This document shows positions 9,073 through 17,573 of a stretch of 64,000 nucleotides of DNA, in pieces. The position numbers were made by a program, and so were the translations under genes. The stretch comes from Melastoma dodecandrum (Eukaryota; Streptophyta; Magnoliopsida; Myrtales; Melastomataceae): contig JARUPY010000292.1 in the NCBI GenBank assembly GCA_029817715.1, positions 2,076,001 through 2,140,000 of the forward strand, in the 5' to 3' direction. Positions within the stretch are counted from its first letter, which is position 1. Every line of letters begins with the position of its first letter. The notes under the pieces were generated by a model, which was given only the letters and a program-made list of their open reading frames with translations, did no database searches and was not told the origin of the DNA.

Positions 9073-10343
9073 TAAGCGAAGCCCGGCTCGAAGATCTCGA
9101 TGCCCTTCGGCCGGTCCGTGGCGGCGCCGCGGGGCGGGAACGGCGCGCCGGTGGCGACCAGCTCGGCATGGGCCGGCAGCCAGCGGGCGGAGTCGACCGA
9201 AAGCGCCGCGATGCAGCGGCCTGCGCGGCCGTAGAGGGCGACGAAGCGGCCGGCGGCCGGATGGCCCTGCGTGATCGCCACCGCGTCGGCGCCCTCGGTC
9301 AGACCGGCGGACTTCACCACGAGGTCGCCCTGCGTCGACCAGAAGGTCGGCAGGGCGCCGTAGGCCGCGTCGGGCGGCGCACCGGCGAGCAGGCGTCCGG
9401 CATGGGCGGCCTGCGCGGCGGCGTGGCTCCAATGCTCCAGGGCCACGCGCCGGCCATCGTAGAGCGGGTGGGGGAAGCGCGCGATGTCGCCGGCCGCGGC
9501 GATCGACGGGTCGGGATGCCCCTCGGCGTCAAGGACATGGCCGTTCACATCGCAATCGACCCCGCCCGGATCGGCCGAGAGGCCGGACCCGTCGAGCCAC
9601 TCGGTGTTGCGGACGGCCCCCAGCGCGATGACCGCGATGTCGGCCTCGATCCGGCTGCCGTCGGTACAATGCGCCCGGACCAACCGGCCGCCCGCGCCCT
9701 CCAGCCACTCGACCTCGGTGCCGCAGCGCAGATCGACCCCGTGGCCTTCGTGGATCGCCCCGATGAACGCGCCGATGGTGCGGCCGAGGACCCGGGCGAG
9801 GGGAGTCGGCCCCGGCTCGACCAGGGTCACGGGCAGGTCGAGCGTGCGGCACAGGCTCGCGACCTCGCAGCCGATGAAGCCGCCGCCGATCACCAGGACG
9901 CGCCGCGGGCCGGCGTCCAGCGCCTGCCGCAGGGCGGCGGCATCCTCCCGCCCGCGCAGGGTGAAGACGCCGGCGAGCCGCCCCTCGTGCGGGTTCGGCC
10001 AGGGGCGGGCGCGGGTGCCGGTGGCGATGAGCAGCCGGTCGTAGGCGAGGCAGCTTCCATCCGCCAAGTGTACGGCGCGGGCCGCGCGGTCGAGGCGCAC
10101 GGCCGCGCTGCCGAGCCGCCAATCGGCATCGAGGCCGAGGCTGCCCGGGAGGGTGGTGGCGTCCGCAGGCGTCGCGCCGGCGAGGACGTGCTTGGACAGG
10201 GGCGGCCGATCATAGGGATGGTGGGGCTCGGCGCCGACGATCGTCAGCGCTCCGGCAAACCCCGCCTCCCGCATGGCTTCCCCGCCACGCAGGGCCGCGA
10301 GGCCGGCGCCCACGATGAGGGCGCGTCCGGAGGTCTGCGCCAT
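9072..10343 (-). CDS. FAD/NAD(P)-dependent ferredoxin reductase
   Basis: 423 aa. Rhodocoxin/putidaredoxin-reductase type: FAD-binding GxGxxA near residues 12-17 (VGAGLAA), the PYDRPPLSK motif at 43-51, ATGTRARP at 107-114, NAD-binding VIGGGFIGCEVAS at 151-163, and the second FAD block AAGDIARFPHP. It would move electrons from NAD(P)H to the ferredoxin encoded immediately before it. Its ATG overlaps the ferredoxin stop by one base (TGATG), a sign of translational coupling. The start was fixed by that overlap and by the GRALIVGAG motif. Confidence 0.9.
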   Translation of the reverse strand: MAQTSGRALIVGAGLAALRGGEAMREAGFAGALTIVGAEPHHPYDRPPLSKHVLAGATPADATTLPGSLGLDADWRLGSAAVRLDRAARAVHLADGSCLAYDRLLIATGTRARPWPNPHEGRLAGVFTLRGREDAAALRQALDAGPRRVLVIGGGFIGCEVASLCRTLDLPVTLVEPGPTPLARVLGRTIGAFIGAIHEGHGVDLRCGTEVEWLEGAGGRLVRAHCTDGSRIEADIAVIALGAVRNTEWLDGSGLSADPGGVDCDVNGHVLDAEGHPDPSIAAAGDIARFPHPLYDGRRVALEHWSHAAAQAAHAGRLLAGAPPDAAYGALPTFWSTQGDLVVKSAGLTEGADAVAITQGHPAAGRFVALYGRAGRCIAALSVDSARWLPAHAELVATGAPFPPRGAATDRPKGIEIFEPGFA

Positions 10344-10588
10344 CAGGCGCCCCGCTCCGGATCCTGGACCCGGATCGCCTGGACCGGGCAGGCGACACGC
10401 GCCCGCTCGATGTCGTCGCGCGCTTCCGCGGCGGGGGCCGGATCGTAGAACAGGGCTTCGTGCCCCTCGATGCGGAAATGCCGCGGTGCCGCATAGCAGC
10501 ACTGGGCGTAGGCCTGGCACAGGTTGAGATCGACGCTCACCCGCAGGCCGGGCGGTGATCCGGATGGGGCATCCGCGGGGGTGGACAT
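10343..10588 (-). CDS. P450-associated single-cluster ferredoxin with CxxYxxC motif
   Basis: 81 aa from ATG 10588. The cluster motif is Cys24-QAYAQ-Cys30 with a further Cys31, and Cys67-Pro near the C-terminus. The middle cysteine of a normal 4Fe-4S CxxCxxC motif is Tyr27, which in P450-linked ferredoxins usually means a [3Fe-4S] cluster or a non-cysteine ligand. The neighbour of the third cysteine is also a cysteine, so a four-Cys cluster using Cys31 cannot be excluded. The stop overlaps the reductase start by one base. It is the likely direct electron donor of the P450 at 7585-8838. No clear Shine-Dalgarno is visible. Confidence 0.85.
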   Translation of the reverse strand: MSTPADAPSGSPPGLRVSVDLNLCQAYAQCCYAAPRHFRIEGHEALFYDPAPAAEARDDIERARVACPVQAIRVQDPERGA

Positions 10589-10897
10589 GGCGAGCCAACC
10601 GCCCGGGGGCCCGCGAGTTCCTGGGGCGACGGCGTCCGGGCCACGGATCCGCCCGTCGCAAGCCCGGAGCGGGCCCGAGGGGCGCGGCGGTCGACCGGGC
10701 CGGCGATCCGTCGCGGCCGGGGCTGGCGCGCCGCGGCCAGGCACGGCGATGACGAGAGACGGAGCGTCAGCGGTATTAAGCGTGTCACGCTCTTCCGCTT
10801 GGAAATGGAGCGACGGAATTCCCCTGCGCGGCGGTTCGATCTATTATCTATCCGCCCCGCGGACCTGTTCGAAACGCCGCGACCTCAGGAGGGCTCC
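10589..10897. other. Divergent intergenic region (309 bp)
   Basis: Lies between the leftward ferredoxin gene and a rightward secreted-protein gene, so it must hold both promoters. The AT-richer stretch around 10838-10855 is a candidate promoter region for the rightward gene. I find no gene or repeat family member in it. Confidence 0.35.
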
Positions 10898-11485
10898 ATG
10901 CCGTACGGTGCGCGCACGTGCCTCGCCGCCCTCATCCTGGCCCTCGGGCTCGGCGGCGCATCCGCGGAACCGGCGCCCGGCACCACGTGGACGGATCCCC
11001 CGGCGCATAAGCCGGCTGCCGAGAAGGCACCGGCCGCGGACCAGAAGGCCGCACCCGGTCCGGCCGTACCGCCCCCCGCCGCCGCGATGACCCGGCCGAA
11101 GCCCGCGGCCCGGAAGGCCGTCGCCACGCGCCGCACGCCGGAGCGGAGTGCGGCGCGCCGCTCGCCAGCGGTCGCAAAGCGGTTCGCCCTCGCGCCGCGC
11201 CGCGCCCGCTTTGCCGCGGCACCGGCTCGGCCGGTCCGTAGCAGCCCGCAGATCGTCGCCGACGCGCCGTCTCCCGTCGCGCCCGTCGAGGGTTACGGGC
11301 GGTACCGGGCCTACGGCTACGGGCCGGGCTCCGGATATGCCCAGGGTTACGCCGACGACAGGCTGGATCGCCTGAGCAGCGCCGCGGCCGCCGGCTACGT
11401 GGTGGTGCGCCGCCGGACGGTGCTGTTCCCCGACGGTCGGATGCTCCGGGTCTACCGCCCCGAAGACGAGGGCGAGCCGTTCTGA
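10898..11485 (+). CDS. Secreted Ala/Pro/Lys/Arg-rich hypothetical protein
   Basis: 195 aa. ATG 10898 has an excellent AGGAGGG 5 bases upstream; the longer frame upstream is not needed. N-terminal signal peptide with cleavage expected after GGASA (about residue 22). The middle is a low-complexity Pro/Ala/Lys/Arg-rich, strongly basic segment; residues about 130-155 carry a Gly/Tyr-rich patch, and the C-terminus (VVVRRRTVLFPDGRMLRVYR) looks like a short folded tail. No known domain; a periplasmic or cell-envelope role is guessed from the signal peptide. Its last 34 bp overlap the 3' end of the convergent acyl-CoA synthetase gene. Confidence 0.7.
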   Translation: MPYGARTCLAALILALGLGGASAEPAPGTTWTDPPAHKPAAEKAPAADQKAAPGPAVPPPAAAMTRPKPAARKAVATRRTPERSAARRSPAVAKRFALAPRRARFAAAPARPVRSSPQIVADAPSPVAPVEGYGRYRAYGYGPGSGYAQGYADDRLDRLSSAAAAGYVVVRRRTVLFPDGRMLRVYRPEDEGEPF

Positions 11486-13224
11486 TCTGACGCCTCCGCG
11501 AACACCGCGCGCAGGGGTGTGCGCAGCACCTTCCCGGCCGGATTGCGGGGCAGGAGACCGTCCCAGACCACGATCCGCACCGGCACCTTGAACGCCGCGA
11601 GCCGCTCGGCCGCGAAGGCGCGGATCTGGTCCGGGCTGGTCTCGGCCCCCTCCGCCAGCGCCACGATGGCGCCGGGCTCCTCGCCCAACGTCGGATGGGG
11701 AACGGGCAGCACCACGGCGTCGATCACGTCGGGATGTTCGTAGAGGACGTTCTCGACCTCGCAGCAATAGATGTTCTCGCCGCCGCGGATCAGCATGTCC
11801 TTGATCCGGTCGACGATGGTCAGGAAGCCCTCGTCGTCCACCCGGGCGAGGTCGCCCGTGCGCAGCCAGCCGTCCGAGAAGGCCTCCGCGGTGGCGGCCG
11901 GGTCGTCCCAATAGCCGCGGACGATGTTCGGCCCCTTCACGCAGAGCTCGCCGACCTCGCCCGGGGCTAAAGCGTTGCCGAGGGGATCGAGGATCCGCAC
12001 CTCGCAGACCGGGAGCGGCGGGCCACAGGAATCGGGATGGGCGAGATAATCCTCGCCCTGGTGGTGGGTGAAGGTCGCCGAGGTCTCGGTCATGCCCCAG
12101 CCGGTGCCGGGCACGACCTTGGGCAGGATCTCGCCCAGCGTCCGCACGAGGTCGCCGGCGGCCGGCGCGCCGCCATAGGTGACGGCATCGAGGCTCGGCA
12201 GCGTGCGCCCGGCCTCCCGGGCCGCGGTGGCGAGCTGCCACGCGATGGTCGGCACGCCGCCCGCGCTGGTGCAGCCCTCCCGCTCGATCAGGTCGAGGGC
12301 TTCGTTCGCGTCCCAGCGATGCATCATCACGAGGCGGTGGCCGCCGTAGAGCGCCGCCCCGAGGCTCGCGTGGCAGCCGGTGACGTGGAACAGCGGGATC
12401 ACCAGCAGCGCCACCCGCTGCGGCGCGGCGGGGTCGGGCTTCGGTGGGCTCTCCCCCCGGCGCAGGAAGCTGCGCGCCGCCGAGTAGGGATAGGCCATCA
12501 CCGTGGTGGCGGCCGCCCGGTGGGTGCCGACCGCGCCCTTGGGCTTCCCGGTGGTGCCCGAGGTGTAGAACAAGGTCGCGTCGTCCTCCGGATCGAGGGC
12601 GACATCCGGCAGGGGCAGGTCGGGAAGGGCGGCCCATTGGGCCAACGGGCCGAGGATATCCGCAAGCGGCGTCGCCCGGGGATCGGGCTCCATCCGGGTG
12701 GTGAAGACCCGCTCCAGGGCCGGGCATTCGGACAGGTGCGGATCCAGCCGGCCGAAGCGCTCGCCGTCGGCGATCAGCACCCGCGCCCCCGAATGCTGCA
12801 GGCCGTAGGCCAGTTCCGGCCCCGTCCACCACGCGTTGAGCGGTGTGGCGATCGCCCCGGCGAGCAGGGCACCGAAATAGCTGACGGGCCATTCGGGCAG
12901 GTTGCGCTGCGCGATGGCGACGCGATCGCCCGTGCGCACGCCGGCCTCCACCAGCGCCCGCGCCAGGGCGGTGGCGGCCCGGGCGAAGCCCGTGAAGGTC
13001 ACGCGCTCGTCGCGGTAGACCACGAAGGTCTTCTCCCCGTGCCCGCGGGCGATGACGAACAGGTCGCGCAGGGTCGGGGGCGCCTTCGCCCAGATCCGTG
13101 TCGGCACGCCGCGGATCGGGATCGTGTCGATCGCGAACGGGGCGCCCGGGGCGGTGAGCCGCGCCTCGGCCTCGCGGAAGGGCAGGGCCGGCCAGCCGGC
13201 GGGGATGCGGGGATCGGGGTTCAT
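11452..13224 (-). CDS. Acyl-CoA synthetase (AMP-forming), LvaE-like position
   Basis: 590 aa. ANL-superfamily ligase: P-loop YTSGTTGKPKG at about 220-230, the GWGMTETSA acyl/adenylate motif, the TGDLARVDDEGF hinge-side motif, the RIKDMLIRGGENIYCCEVE hinge, and catalytic Lys in NPAGKVLRTPL near the C-terminus. It would activate an organic acid to its CoA ester. Its ATG overlaps the stop of the preceding SDR gene by 4 bases (ATGA). As the last gene of the SBP-permease-ATPase-dehydrogenase-kinase-SDR-SDR series it occupies the place of lvaE in 4-hydroxyacid operons; substrate unproven. The C-terminal tail is Ser-rich and overlaps the convergent gene by 34 bp. Confidence 0.88.
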   Translation of the reverse strand: MNPDPRIPAGWPALPFREAEARLTAPGAPFAIDTIPIRGVPTRIWAKAPPTLRDLFVIARGHGEKTFVVYRDERVTFTGFARAATALARALVEAGVRTGDRVAIAQRNLPEWPVSYFGALLAGAIATPLNAWWTGPELAYGLQHSGARVLIADGERFGRLDPHLSECPALERVFTTRMEPDPRATPLADILGPLAQWAALPDLPLPDVALDPEDDATLFYTSGTTGKPKGAVGTHRAAATTVMAYPYSAARSFLRRGESPPKPDPAAPQRVALLVIPLFHVTGCHASLGAALYGGHRLVMMHRWDANEALDLIEREGCTSAGGVPTIAWQLATAAREAGRTLPSLDAVTYGGAPAAGDLVRTLGEILPKVVPGTGWGMTETSATFTHHQGEDYLAHPDSCGPPLPVCEVRILDPLGNALAPGEVGELCVKGPNIVRGYWDDPAATAEAFSDGWLRTGDLARVDDEGFLTIVDRIKDMLIRGGENIYCCEVENVLYEHPDVIDAVVLPVPHPTLGEEPGAIVALAEGAETSPDQIRAFAAERLAAFKVPVRIVVWDGLLPRNPAGKVLRTPLRAVFAEASDQNGSPSSSGR

Positions 13225-13991
13225 CGGGCGATCGTCACGCCGCCGTCGATGACGAGGGCCTGTCCGGTGACGAACCGGCCCGCCGCCGAGGCCAGGAACA
13301 CGGCGGCGCCCGCGATCTCGTCGGGCTCGCCGATCCGGCGCAGGGGGGCGGCATCCGTGGTGGCGGCCAGCATCGCGGGATCCTCCCACAGGGCCCGGGC
13401 GAAATCGGTGCGGATCAGCCCCGGGCAGAGGCAGTTCACCCGGACGTTGGCGGGGCCGTATTCCACCGCGTAGTTGCGGGCGAGCTGGAGGTCGGCGGCC
13501 TTCGAGACGTTGTAGGCGCCGATCACCGGCGAGCCTTTGAGCGCCCCGATGGAGGAGACGATGACGATCGCCCCGTCCCGCCGCGCGACCATGCCGGGGG
13601 CGACCATCTGGATCAGCCAGTGGTTCGACAGGACGTTGTTCTCAAGGATCTTTCGGAACTGGGCGTCGGAGATATCGGCGAGCGGCCCGTAATACGGGTT
13701 GCTGGCGGCGTTGCAGACCAGCACGTCGACCGGCCCGAGCCGGCTCTCGGTCTCGGCGACGAGATGTTCCAGCTCGTCCTTCACCGAGATGCTCGCCGGG
13801 ATCGCCACGGCGCGGCCGGCCCCGTGCGCGGCCTCGATCTCGGCGACCACCGCGTCGCAGGCCTCGCGCTTGCGCGACGAGATCACCACCCGGGCGCCGT
13901 GCTCGGCCATCCGCAGGGCGATCGCCCGCCCGATGCCCCGGGACGAGCCGGTGATGAGGGCGACCTTGCCGGTCAGATCGAACAGGGACAT
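13221..13991 (-). CDS. SDR family oxidoreductase
   Basis: 256 aa classical short-chain dehydrogenase. NAD(P)-binding TGSSRGIG at about 14-21, NNAG-equivalent CNAASNPYYGP, catalytic Ser in VIVSSIGA, and the YNVSK active site (Tyr-x-x-x-Lys). It ends with the usual GQALVIDGGVT. Overlaps the acyl-CoA synthetase start by 4 bases, so the two are translated together. The NPYYGP stretch after the NAG motif is common in SDRs that act on hydroxyacyl-CoA or quinol-like compounds. It probably oxidises or reduces an intermediate made by the kinase/dehydrogenase pair encoded upstream. Confidence 0.88.
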   Translation of the reverse strand: MSLFDLTGKVALITGSSRGIGRAIALRMAEHGARVVISSRKREACDAVVAEIEAAHGAGRAVAIPASISVKDELEHLVAETESRLGPVDVLVCNAASNPYYGPLADISDAQFRKILENNVLSNHWLIQMVAPGMVARRDGAIVIVSSIGALKGSPVIGAYNVSKAADLQLARNYAVEYGPANVRVNCLCPGLIRTDFARALWEDPAMLAATTDAAPLRRIGEPDEIAGAAVFLASAAGRFVTGQALVIDGGVTIAR

Positions 13992-14175
13992 GGGCTAGAC
14001 CCTCTCAACGTCGAAGCGTGCGCGCCGCGCTGTCCGCGCCCGATCCGTGGTCCCGGGGCGACGCAGGCGAGCCCGGGACTCAGGGCCGCCGCGGCGGCAG
14101 GACGGGGCAGGGCAGCGCGTCCGGATCCCGGGCTCCGCTGCGCGGCCCCGGGATGACGGGCGGGGGGGGGGCAGC
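13992..14175. repeat. Palindromic intergenic segment with G10 tract
   Basis: Two nested inverted repeats lie in this 184-bp gap: one around 14047-14080 (GTCCCGGGGC / GCCCGGGAC type) and one around 14118-14157 (GATCCCGGGCTC / CCCCGGGATGA type). A run of ten G follows at 14162-14171. The pattern is like other dispersed GC-rich repeats in such genomes, but I find no full second copy in the window. No gene seen. Confidence 0.45.
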
Positions 14176-14970
14176 TCACAGATCATCGGCCGCCCCCCGC
14201 TCCGCCCGCATCGACCGGCGCAGGCGCGCCATGCCGGCGAGCCAGCGCTCGGGATCCTCGGCCCGGCGGCGGGCGTAGTCCGCCACCTGCGGGTGCGGCA
14301 AAATTAGGAAGCGGCCCGACGCCAGCCCGTCGAGGGCGGCCTCGGCGACGGTCTTGGGTGCCAGCACGCCGTCGCGCGACGCGGCACTGGCCGCCCCCAG
14401 CATGGCGGTGTCGACGCCCTGCGGGCACAGGGCGGCCACCCGGATCCCGTCCTCGGCATGGGCGATGGCGAGATGCTCCAGAAAGGCCAGCGCCGCGTGC
14501 TTGGTGGCCCCGTAGGTGGCGCTGCCGATCTGGCTGAGCAGCCCCGCCGCCGAAACGGTGCCGAGGAACGCGCCCCCGCCTCGGGCGCGCCACAGCGGGA
14601 CCAGCACCCGCGCCGCGTGGACATGGCCCATCACGTTCACCGCCCAGGACCGTGCCCAGCTCTCCGGATCCGCCGAGGTGGCGAGATCCGGAGCGGGGTC
14701 GCGTTCCAGGATGCCGGCGTTGGAACAGTACAGCGCGACCGGCCCGATCTCGGCCTCGATTCGCGCGAGGATGGCGGCGACCGCCGCCGGATCAGCCACG
14801 TCGAGGGCGAAGGCCCGGCCGCCGAGTTCCGCCGCCGCGGCCTCCGCCCCGGCCCCGTCCCGGTCCAGGACCACGACCGTCGCGCCCCGGGCCCTGGCGG
14901 CGACCGCGAGCGCCCGGCCGATGCCCCGGGCGGCCCCCGTGACGGCGACGACGCGGCCGGAAAACTCCAT
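14176..14970 (-). CDS. SDR family oxidoreductase
   Basis: 264 aa. NAD(P)-binding TGAARGIG near 11-18, LDRDG after strand 2 (acidic residue suggesting NAD preference), CSNAGI motif, and catalytic YGATK (Tyr-x-x-x-Lys) with Ser in TVSAAG. The C-terminus (ILPHPQVADYARRRAEDPERW) is the type seen in SDRs that neighbour acyl-CoA dehydrogenases. It starts 2 bases after the stop of the kinase gene, so it belongs to the same transcript. A role analogous to LvaD (4-phosphoacyl or 3-hydroxyacyl intermediate processing) is inferred from the gene order only. Confidence 0.87.
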   Translation of the reverse strand: MEFSGRVVAVTGAARGIGRALAVAARARGATVVVLDRDGAGAEAAAAELGGRAFALDVADPAAVAAILARIEAEIGPVALYCSNAGILERDPAPDLATSADPESWARSWAVNVMGHVHAARVLVPLWRARGGGAFLGTVSAAGLLSQIGSATYGATKHAALAFLEHLAIAHAEDGIRVAALCPQGVDTAMLGAASAASRDGVLAPKTVAEAALDGLASGRFLILPHPQVADYARRRAEDPERWLAGMARLRRSMRAERGAADDL

Positions 14971-14972
14971 GC

Positions 14973-16031
14973 TCAGGCCCCCGCCCGCTCGGCGAAGCCC
15001 CAGGCCGCGGCGGCGAGCTTCGGCACCCGCGCCGCCATGGCGGAGGCGTGCTCGCTCGCGGCGTTGCCGGCCTTGGCGCGGGCCGCCACGCCCTGGAGGA
15101 TGCCGACCAGCCGGAACAGGTTGTAGGCGAAGTACCAGTCGAGGTCGGGCAGGTTCTTGCGGTCCGCCGCCCGGCAGTAGAGCGCCACCGCCTCGTCCCG
15201 GGTGGGGATGCCCAGAGCCGGCAGGTCGAGCCCGCCGAGCCCGCTGCGCCCGTCGGCCGGCAATTCCCACTGCATCAGCAGGTAGCTGAAATCGGCGAGC
15301 GGATCGCCCAGCGTCGACAGTTCCCAGTCGAGGACGGCGCTGACGCCGCCATCCGCGGAGAAGATCAGGTTGTCGAGGCGGTAATCGCCGTGGACCACGC
15401 AGGCGCCCTGCTGCTCCGGCACGGTGCGGGGCAGCCACGCGATCAGCCGCTCGACATCCTCCAGGCGCCCGTCCTCGGCGGCGCGGTACTGGCGGGTCCA
15501 GCGGTCGACCTGCCGGGCGAAGTAGTTGCCGGGCCGGCCGTAATCCGACAGCCCCGCCGCCTCCGGGTCGATCGCGTGGAGCCGGGCGAGCGTCGCGATC
15601 ATGCCGGCATAGTGCCGGTGGCGGGCATGGGGATCGAGCCCCGGCAACGCCCCGTCCCAGTGCACGGCGCCGTCGACCGCCTCCATCACGTAGAAGGCCG
15701 CGCCGATGACCTCCGGATCCTCGCACAGCGCGAAGGGCCGCGGCACCGGGAACCCCTCGCCGTAGAGGGCGCCGATCACCCGGAACTCGCGGTCCACCGC
15801 GTGGGCGGAGGGCAGGAGCGGGCCGAAGGGTTTCCGGCGCAGGACGTAGGCCTGGCCCGGCGTGTCGAGCCGGTAGGTCGGGTTCGACTGGCCGCCGCGG
15901 AACTGCTGCACGGTGAGCGGCCCGGCAAAGCCCCGCACGTGCTCCGCCATCCAGGCGGCGAGCTTCGCATCGTCGATCCGGTGGCGCGGCTCGACCGGCT
16001 TCACGCCGGAGAAGACGTCGGCGTCGCTCAT
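14973..16031 (-). CDS. APH-fold phosphotransferase (LvaA / ACAD10-11 kinase-like)
   Basis: 352 aa. Aminoglycoside-phosphotransferase fold: nucleotide loop [11 protein letters not shown] at 43-53, [20 protein letters not shown], catalytic loop HGDYRLDN at 214-221 and metal-binding DWE at 235-237. This subgroup is not about antibiotics: the same domain forms the N-terminal kinase of ACAD10/ACAD11 and is LvaA of Pseudomonas putida, where it phosphorylates 4-hydroxyacyl-CoAs. Here it is encoded directly after, and overlapping by 4 bases, an acyl-CoA dehydrogenase gene, a split version of the ACAD11 arrangement. The small partner protein LvaB is not seen. Confidence 0.87.
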   Translation of the reverse strand: MSDADVFSGVKPVEPRHRIDDAKLAAWMAEHVRGFAGPLTVQQFRGGQSNPTYRLDTPGQAYVLRRKPFGPLLPSAHAVDREFRVIGALYGEGFPVPRPFALCEDPEVIGAAFYVMEAVDGAVHWDGALPGLDPHARHRHYAGMIATLARLHAIDPEAAGLSDYGRPGNYFARQVDRWTRQYRAAEDGRLEDVERLIAWLPRTVPEQQGACVVHGDYRLDNLIFSADGGVSAVLDWELSTLGDPLADFSYLLMQWELPADGRSGLGGLDLPALGIPTRDEAVALYCRAADRKNLPDLDWYFAYNLFRLVGILQGVAARAKAGNAASEHASAMAARVPKLAAAAWGFAERAGA

Positions 16032-17281
16032 GCCCGCTCCGCCTCCGGGGCTCCTGGCCGGGCATTGGTGTAGCGCCCGAATTCCAGCCGGGCGATCGAG
16101 CGGTTGTGCACCTCGTCGGGCCCGTCGGCGAGCCGCAGGGTGCGGATATGGGCGTACATCTTGGCGAGCCCGAAATCCTCCGAGACGCCGGCCCCGCCAT
16201 GGGCCTGGATGGCGTCGTCGATCACCTTCAGCGCGACCCGGGGCGCCGCGACCTTGATCATGGCGATCTCAAGCTTGGCGCCCTTGTTGCCGACCTTGTC
16301 CATCATGTCGGCGGCCTTCAGGCAGAGGAGGCGGGTCATCTCGATGTCGATCCGCGCCTCGGCGACCCGCTGCTCCCAGACCGACTGCTCGGAGATCCGC
16401 TTGCCGAAGGCGACGCGGGAGACGAGGCGCCGCGCCATGGCCTCGAGCGCCACCTCGGCCGCCCCGATGGTGCGCATGCAATGGTGGATGCGGCCCGGAC
16501 CCAGCCGACCCTGCGCGATCTCGAAGCCGCGCCCCTCGCCGAGGATCAGGTTCCCGGCCGGGACGCGGACATTCTCCAGCACGACCTCGCCGTGGCCCTT
16601 GGGCGCGTCCTCGTAGCCGAAGACGGGAAGCAGGCGCTCGACCCGCACGCCCGGCGTGTCCATGGGGACGAGGATCTGCGATTGCTGCCGATGGCGGGGC
16701 GCCTCCGGGTCGGTCTTGCCCATCAGGATCGCGATTCTGCAGCGCGGATCGCCGACGCCGGTCGACCACCACTTGCGGCCGTCGATCACGTAATGGTCGC
16801 CGTCGCGGCGGATCGACGTGCTGATGTTCGTCGCGTCCGAGGAGGCGACCTCCGGCTCGGTCATCAGGAAGGCCGAGCGGATCTCGCCCGCCATCAGGGG
16901 CTTGAGCCAGCGGTCCTTCTGGGCCGCGGTGCCGTAACGGTGCAGCACCTCCATGTTGCCGGTGTCGGGCGCCGCGCAGTTGAACACCTCCGAGGCGATC
17001 CCGACCCGGCCCATCTCTTCGGCGCACAGCGCATAGTCGAGGTTGGTCAGGCCGGCGCCGCGGTAATCGTCGGTGTCGTGCTCAGGCGAGGGCGGCAGGA
17101 ACAGGTTCCACAGGCCCTCGGCTCGCGCCGTCTCCTTCAGCCGCTCCATGGTGGGCGAGGGCGCGCGGCTCTCGGCACGCTCGGCCGCGACCGCGGCGGA
17201 TGCGGGCAGGATCTCGGCGGCGATGAAGGCGCGGACGCGGGTCAGCCAGTGGCTTTGAGATTGGGAGAGATTGAAGTCCAC
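16028..17281 (-). CDS. Acyl-CoA dehydrogenase (ACAD11/LvaC type)
   Basis: 417 aa FAD enzyme. Visible blocks: [16 protein letters not shown] (FAD/substrate loop), [25 protein letters not shown], the diagnostic [17 protein letters not shown] stretch, and the C-terminal [12 protein letters not shown] region. That GRIHHCMR motif is characteristic of the ACAD10/11-like branch rather than of standard beta-oxidation dehydrogenases. In that branch the enzyme works on 4-phosphoacyl-CoA to give an unsaturated acyl-CoA. Its stop overlaps the kinase start by 4 bases. It is the first enzyme gene after the ABC transporter block, separated by a family B repeat. Confidence 0.88.
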   Translation of the reverse strand: MDFNLSQSQSHWLTRVRAFIAAEILPASAAVAAERAESRAPSPTMERLKETARAEGLWNLFLPPSPEHDTDDYRGAGLTNLDYALCAEEMGRVGIASEVFNCAAPDTGNMEVLHRYGTAAQKDRWLKPLMAGEIRSAFLMTEPEVASSDATNISTSIRRDGDHYVIDGRKWWSTGVGDPRCRIAILMGKTDPEAPRHRQQSQILVPMDTPGVRVERLLPVFGYEDAPKGHGEVVLENVRVPAGNLILGEGRGFEIAQGRLGPGRIHHCMRTIGAAEVALEAMARRLVSRVAFGKRISEQSVWEQRVAEARIDIEMTRLLCLKAADMMDKVGNKGAKLEIAMIKVAAPRVALKVIDDAIQAHGGAGVSEDFGLAKMYAHIRTLRLADGPDEVHNRSIARLEFGRYTNARPGAPEAERA

Positions 17282-17345
17282 GGCGTCCGCTCCCTCGGAT
17301 TTCTCTGCATCTTGCCAAGTCCAGCCTTGCGCGAGGCTGGCGTTT

Positions 17346-17550
17346 CCCTCCCCCCTTTGCGGGGGAGGGTGCCCCCCGAAGGAGATCGGGAGAGGGGAGC
17401 GACGGTGCAGAACCTAGCGCGGCGCCGTGTGAAGGTCGCGCCAGATCTTGAACCCGGGTTCGCCCCTTGCGGGTCTGCGTCCCGGCCCGACCCCTGCTGA
17501 CGCAGAGGCCCCCCATCGGGCCACCCTCCCCCGCAGAGGGGGAAGGGAGA
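17346..17550. repeat. Dispersed repeat, family B copy 1
   Basis: About 205 bp bounded by inverted ends: CCCTCCCCCCTTTGCGGGGG at the left and CCACCCTCCCCCGCAGAGGG at the right. Internally it carries AGGGGAGCGACGGTGCAGAA, shared with copy 3, and a CCCGACCCCTGCTGACGCAG stretch. It fills the 292-bp gap between the acyl-CoA dehydrogenase and ATPase genes. Confidence 0.75.
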
Positions 17551-17573
17551 GCCGCGGATAGGACCGCGCCTCG

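Noticed and set aside
10844..12892. 682-codon minus-strand frame
   Set aside because: Out of frame with the acyl-CoA synthetase that covers most of it; composition is shadow-like.
14973..16031. Aminoglycoside resistance kinase
   Set aside because: The fold is shared, but the operon context and sequence type are those of LvaA/ACAD10-11 kinases, not of resistance enzymes.
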